A stretch of DNA of 64,000 bases, taken from assembly GCA_928721915.1 (NCBI GenBank), contig CAKMVZ010000003.1:1-64000 (forward strand), given 5' to 3'. How positions within the stretch are numbered: position 1 is the stretch's first letter; each line of letters begins with the position of its first letter. A program made the translations under genes and the position numbers. Shown piece after piece: positions 60,217 through 64,000 of this stretch. Below the pieces are notes generated by a model. That model saw nothing but the letters and a program-made list of their open reading frames with translations, was not told where the DNA came from and did not search any database. Origin of the DNA: an uncultured Clostridia bacterium (GTDB lineage Bacteria > Bacillota > Clostridia > TANB77 > CAG-508).

Positions 60217-60692
60217 ATGAAAAAAATAATTATAAGAATTGTTTTAATAATTTTTATTTTATGTTGGATGTATATTGTTTTTGGATTTTCTGCAAGTAAT
60301 GGGGAAAGTTCATCTTCTTTAAGTAAAAGAATAGCCAGTATTTTTACTAAAAATCCAGATACAGTTCAAATTTTAGAGCCTTTTATTAGAAAAATTGCAC
60401 ATTTATCAGAATATGCTGTTCGGAGGATTTTTAATATTTGGATTTTTATTTACTTTTAATGATTTAAAAAGAAATGTTCAAATTATAATTTCAGCAGTCT
60501 GGCGGGATAACGTATGCTATTACAGATGAAATACATCAATTATTTATACCAGGAAGAAGTGGAAAATTGCAAGATGTTTTTATAGATAGTATAGGTATAT
60601 TTTTAGGGATATTTGTCTTATATTTTATTATTGAGATAGTAAAACAAATTAAATTAAAGAAAAATTTAAAAGAAGGGAAAGAGTTTAAATGA
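60217..60692 (+). CDS. VanZ-like family membrane protein with two CGG shifts
   Basis: About 157 residues. Helix 1 (IRIVLIIFILCWMYIVFGFS), then FSASNGESSSSLSKRI, FIRKIAHLSEYAV, and an in-frame CGG at 60421 (C skipped before GGA-GGA, giving GGFLIFGFLFTF). A second at 60503 (TGG-C-GGG) leads to GITYAITDEIHQLFIPGRSG, the VanZ core motif. With both shifts the stop is TGA 60690-60692, overlapping the argS ATG by four bases, a typical coupling and independent support for the reading. VanZ-like proteins are linked to glycopeptide tolerance; role here unknown. Confidence 0.9.
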
Positions 60693-62395
60693 CAGATTTT
60701 AAAAAAATAATCGCAAATGAAATTTCAAAAAAAACTGATATAGATGAAAAAGAAATAATAGAGTTTATAGAGAATCCACCATCAAAGGAAATGGGAGATT
60801 ATGCTTTTCCTTGTTTTAAATTAGCAAAAGTATTAAAAAAATCTCCAATAGAAATTGCAAAAGATTTAAAAGAAAATATAAATTTTGAAAATAATGAAAT
60901 ATCTAAAATAGATGTTCAAGGTGGATATTTAAACTTTTTTATAAATAGAGAAATTTTAACAAAAGAAGTTTTATCTAATTTTGATAAATTAAGGGAAAAT
61001 TATGGTTCAGAAGAGAAAAAAGATAAAACAATTTTAGTTGAATATTCATCTCCAAATATTGCAAAAAACTTTCATATTGGACATTTAAGAACAACAATAA
61101 TTGGTTCAGCTTTATATAATATATATAAATTTTTAGGATATAACACTATTGGTATAAATCACCTTGGTGATTATGGAACTCAATTTGGAAAATTAATAGA
61201 AGGATATAAAAGATGGGGAAATGAATATGATGTTGAAAATGACCCTATTCCTGAGCTTACAAAAATATATGTAAGAATTAGTGAACTATGTAAAGAAGAT
61301 GAAACTGTTTTAGAAGCTTGTAGAGAAAATTTTAGAAAATTAGAAGAAGGAGACGAATATTGTAATAAATTATGGAATTGGTTTAAAGATGTTAGTCTTA
61401 AGGAGTTTCAAAAAATATATGATTTATTAGGTGTAAAATTTGACTCTATAAAAGGAGAATCTTTTTATACTGATAAAACTGATAAAATAGAAGAAATACT
61501 AGAAAAAAATGGTGTTTTAACAGATTCTCAAGGAGCAAAAGTTGTTGATTTAGAGGATAAAGGTTTAGGAGTATGTATGATTCGTAAATCTAATGGTTCA
61601 ACAATTTATGCAACAAGAGATTTAGCAGCTATAAAATACAGAGCAGAAACTTATAATTTTGATAAATGCTTGTATGTAGTAGCATATGAACAATCTCTTC
61701 ATTTTAAACAAATTTTTGAAGTTGCAAAATATTTAGACATTCCTCAAAAATGTGTAAAAGGATTAAAACATGTTCAGTATGGTATGACAAGACTTCCAAG
61801 TGGTAAAATGTCAACTAGAAATGGAACGGTAATAGAAGTTAAAGATTTACTTTCAGAAGCAATTTCTAGAGTACAAAAAATTATTGATGATAAAAATCCA
61901 AATATGGTTAATAAAGAAGAAAATGCAAAAAAGATTGGAATAGGTGCTGTTATATTTAATAATTTATGTAATACTTTAATTAAAGACCAAATATTTGACT
62001 GGGATAATGTGCTTAGTTTTCAAGGAGAAACTGGACCATATATACAATATGTATATGTAAGAGCAAAAAGCGTTTTAGATAAATTTGATAAAATTCCTGA
62101 ATTAAAAGATGTGGACTTTAATTGTTTATTAGATGATTCAAGCCAAAAGATTATATTTACTTTATATAATTTTAATGATGTTTTAAATAATGTTATTGAA
62201 AAAAATGAGACAAATTATTTAACACATTTCTTACTAAATTTAAGTCAAAATTATACTGAATTTTATAATAATAATAAAGTTTTAGTTGAAGATGAAAAAA
62301 TAAGAAATTCTAGGGGATATTTATGTTTTGCAGTTCAAACTGTAATAAAATTAGGAGCAAAATTACTTGGAATAGATATGCCGCAAGAAATGTAA
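60689..62395 (+). CDS. argS: arginyl-tRNA synthetase
   Basis: 568 residues, class I. N-terminal Add-1 domain, HIGH motif in SSPNIAKNFHIGHLRTT (residues about 118-134), KMSKS equivalent in RLPSGKMSTRNGTVIE, and a C-terminal DALR anticodon-binding domain (NYTEFYNNNKVLVE). It has no in-frame CGG. Starts at ATG 60689 overlapping the vanZ-like stop. As the charging enzyme for tRNA-Arg it is relevant to CGG decoding, but nothing in it is visibly unusual. Confidence 0.95.
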   Translation: MTDFKKIIANEISKKTDIDEKEIIEFIENPPSKEMGDYAFPCFKLAKVLKKSPIEIAKDLKENINFENNEISKIDVQGGYLNFFINREILTKEVLSNFDKLRENYGSEEKKDKTILVEYSSPNIAKNFHIGHLRTTIIGSALYNIYKFLGYNTIGINHLGDYGTQFGKLIEGYKRWGNEYDVENDPIPELTKIYVRISELCKEDETVLEACRENFRKLEEGDEYCNKLWNWFKDVSLKEFQKIYDLLGVKFDSIKGESFYTDKTDKIEEILEKNGVLTDSQGAKVVDLEDKGLGVCMIRKSNGSTIYATRDLAAIKYRAETYNFDKCLYVVAYEQSLHFKQIFEVAKYLDIPQKCVKGLKHVQYGMTRLPSGKMSTRNGTVIEVKDLLSEAISRVQKIIDDKNPNMVNKEENAKKIGIGAVIFNNLCNTLIKDQIFDWDNVLSFQGETGPYIQYVYVRAKSVLDKFDKIPELKDVDFNCLLDDSSQKIIFTLYNFNDVLNNVIEKNETNYLTHFLLNLSQNYTEFYNNNKVLVEDEKIRNSRGYLCFAVQTVIKLGAKLLGIDMPQEM

Positions 62396-62410
62396 TAGGG
62401 GGATTTTTTA

Positions 62411-63022
62411 ATGGATAAAATGAAAACCTTTTTAATGTATCTTCTAATTATCGTAGCTTTTTTTATAATTTCAAAAATTTTAGAAGATGGTTTAATTAAA
62501 CAAATGTATTATGATATGCAAGGAAAAACAGAAAATATCCTTACATATGAAGGACAAGATTTAGAATTAGATTTGAGCGTTTCTGAAGCTAAAGCCACGA
62601 GAAGAAATGGCTATATCTACATAACAGTTACAAATGAAACTCCAAATTATATTTCTGAAGCATATGTAAAAGCTGATTTATTTTCAAAATCTAATGTAAA
62701 GGCAATTACTAAATATATGGAAATAAGTGGTTTAAGTCAAGGAGAAACAAGAACTTTTGAATTAAGATTTAGTGGCTCTTATATTGACTCATATATAATT
62801 TCTTTAACAGATAATTATCCTGATAAACGTAACATAATAAATATTTTTGGATATGATATTAACACTTCAAATATATTTGGTATGGATTTAAGCGAATATA
62901 TTAATGCTGAAAACTTTGAATCACTAGGAGATGCTGTTTATGATTCTGCAGTTTATACAGTTGAAAGCATTCCATGGTGGGGATGGCTGTGGGCATGGTG
63001 TATATTTGCCGGCGTCTTATAA
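62411..63022 (+). CDS. membrane protein of unknown function
   Basis: 203 residues. N-terminal helix (about 5-22) and a C-terminal Trp-rich hydrophobic segment (PWWGWLWAWCIFAGVL) flank an extracellular beta-rich domain (GYIYITVTNETPNYISEAYVKADL, then GLSQGETRTFELRFSG), similar to FxLYD-like domains. Ribosome site AGGGGG. Between argS and the transketolase genes with short spacers. Confidence 0.65.
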   Translation: MDKMKTFLMYLLIIVAFFIISKILEDGLIKQMYYDMQGKTENILTYEGQDLELDLSVSEAKATRRNGYIYITVTNETPNYISEAYVKADLFSKSNVKAITKYMEISGLSQGETRTFELRFSGSYIDSYIISLTDNYPDKRNIINIFGYDINTSNIFGMDLSEYINAENFESLGDAVYDSAVYTVESIPWWGWLWAWCIFAGVL

Positions 63023-63036
63023 GATGGGAGGTTTTT

Positions 63037-63848
63037 ATGGGAAAAGATTATTTTGAAATTTCTAAAAAAATTAGAAAAGATATTTTAAAACTTACTTTTG
63101 AAGCAGGTTCTCGGGCATCCGGGAGGTTCGCTTTCTATTGTTGATATTTTAACAGTACTATATTTTAATGAAATGAATATTAATAAAGATAATTTAAAAG
63201 ATTGTAATAGAGATAGACTTGTATTGTCAAAGGGGCATAGTGCACCAGCTCTTTATGCAACTTTATATGAAAAAGGAATTTTAAATAAAGATGATATGAA
63301 GGGGTTTAGAAAAATTAATGGTATTCTTCAAGGTCATCCTGATATGAAGCATACTCCTGGCGTTGATATGTCAACAGGTTCATTAGGTCAAGGTGTGTCA
63401 AGCGCTGCTCGGAATGGCTATAGCTGGAAAATTAGATAAAAAAAATTATAGAGTATATAGTATTTTAGGAGATGGAGAATTAGAAGAAGGTCAAGTTTGG
63501 GAAGCTGCTATGAGTGCTAGTCATTACAAACTAGATAATCTATGTTTGATTATAGATAATAATAATTTACAAATTGATGGAACAATTGATTATGTTATGA
63601 ATTCATATCCTATTGATAAAAAATTTGAAAGTTTTGGGTTTAATGTAATAAATATAGATGGTCATAATTTTACTCAAATTGAAAATGCTTTTAAAACTGC
63701 CAAAGAAGTAAAAGGTAAACCAACAGCCATTATTGCTAAAACAATAAAAGGTAAAGGTGTTTCTTTTATGGAAAATCAAGTAGAATGGCATGGAAAAGCA
63801 CCTTCGGAAGAACAATATAATATGGCAATTAAGGAATTAGACTCATAA
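63037..63848 (+). CDS. transketolase N-terminal subunit with two CGG shifts
   Basis: About 269 residues, the usual size of split transketolase N subunits. ATG 63037 after GGGAGG. In-frame CGG at 63112 (GS-C-GGG-CAT) is skipped to give [18 protein letters not shown], the first TPP/phosphate motif. A second at 63410 (SAA-C-GGA-ATG) gives [36 protein letters not shown], with the GDG TPP-binding motif. Unshifted, neither half is functional. Pentose phosphate pathway; partner is the next gene. Confidence 0.95.
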
Positions 63849-63871
63849 ATAAAAAAGGAGAATTTAAGTTT

Positions 63872-64000
63872 ATGAATAAAGATGTTAAAATCGCTACACG
63901 TCAAAGCTTTGGAGAAGCTTTAAAAGAATTAGGAAATGAAAATAAAGATGTTGTAGTATTAGATGCGGATTTATCTCGGAGCTACTAAAACTAGTATTTT
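63872..64000 (+). CDS. transketolase C-terminal subunit, 3' end missing, one CGG shift
   Basis: Only the first 43 codons or so are present: KIATRQSFGEALKELGNENKDVVVLDADLS, the typical opening of the split C subunit with its pyrimidine-domain Asp. In-frame CGG at 63977 is followed by GGA; skipping the C gives GATKTSIF as expected. Ribosome site AAAAGGAG, 23 bases after the N subunit. Confidence 0.93.

Overview
This window comes from a very AT-rich, Gram-positive, anaerobic and probably spore-forming bacterium of the Clostridia type. The evidence is SpoIIM- and SpoIIP-like sporulation proteins, a desulfoferrodoxin, split transketolase subunits, AAGGAGG-type ribosome binding sites and Firmicutes-style operons. 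No rRNA, tRNA or CRISPR array was recognised.

The dominant feature is an unusual rule in the coding sequence. I checked every CGG in the window against the reading frames. Nineteen otherwise normal genes carry one to three in-frame CGG codons, 28 in all, and at every one the protein continues correctly only if the C is skipped and translation resumes at the following GGN as glycine (GGA 24 times, GGT 2, GGG 2). In effect CGGN behaves as a four-base glycine codon, or as an efficient +1 frameshift site. Affected genes include clpX, a rel/spoT homologue, pfkA, queA, rnhA, a coaE-neighbouring ylbM (tmcAL) homologue, larB, larC, both transketolase subunits and a histidine kinase. About 70 further CGG trinucleotides lie out of frame (as in AGC GGA or CCG GAA) and cause no shift. 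Only four in-frame CGGs are read straight through. They sit in two genes that look acquired, at 7252-8337 and 13985-15748. The other arginine codons, including AGG, CGA and CGC, are used normally.

Layout. 1-5 kb: two-component system, secG, a GT-C type glycosyltransferase and an rlmD-like methyltransferase. 5-16.5 kb: an accessory stretch of small unlinked genes (methyltransferase, HD, ASCH, ROK-like, Nudix, glutamine amidotransferase, metallophosphoesterase, acetyltransferases, a GC-richer flotillin-like gene) with Nudix remnants and an IS110-family element inside a pentapeptide-repeat gene. 16.5-22 kb: a DUF362 gene and the nickel-pincer cofactor genes larC-larB-larE, with larB split by a second, apparently identical IS110 copy. 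22-28 kb: HD hydrolase, desulfoferrodoxin, tig, clpP and clpX. 28-33 kb: four membrane-anchored proteins, two of them paralogues. 33-50 kb: endoQ-like, spoIIM, xerD-like, recJ, rel, hisS, pfkA, spoIIP, tmcAL, coaE, rnhA, queA and tgt. 50-64 kb: surface proteins, fba, smpB, a pepV-like dipeptidase, recG, a uridine-kinase-like gene, vanZ-like, argS and the two transketolase genes, the second cut by the window edge.

Three genes (a glycosyltransferase, rlmD and a glutamine amidotransferase) carry ordinary indels that are not at CGG. These must be kept apart from the CGG pattern.
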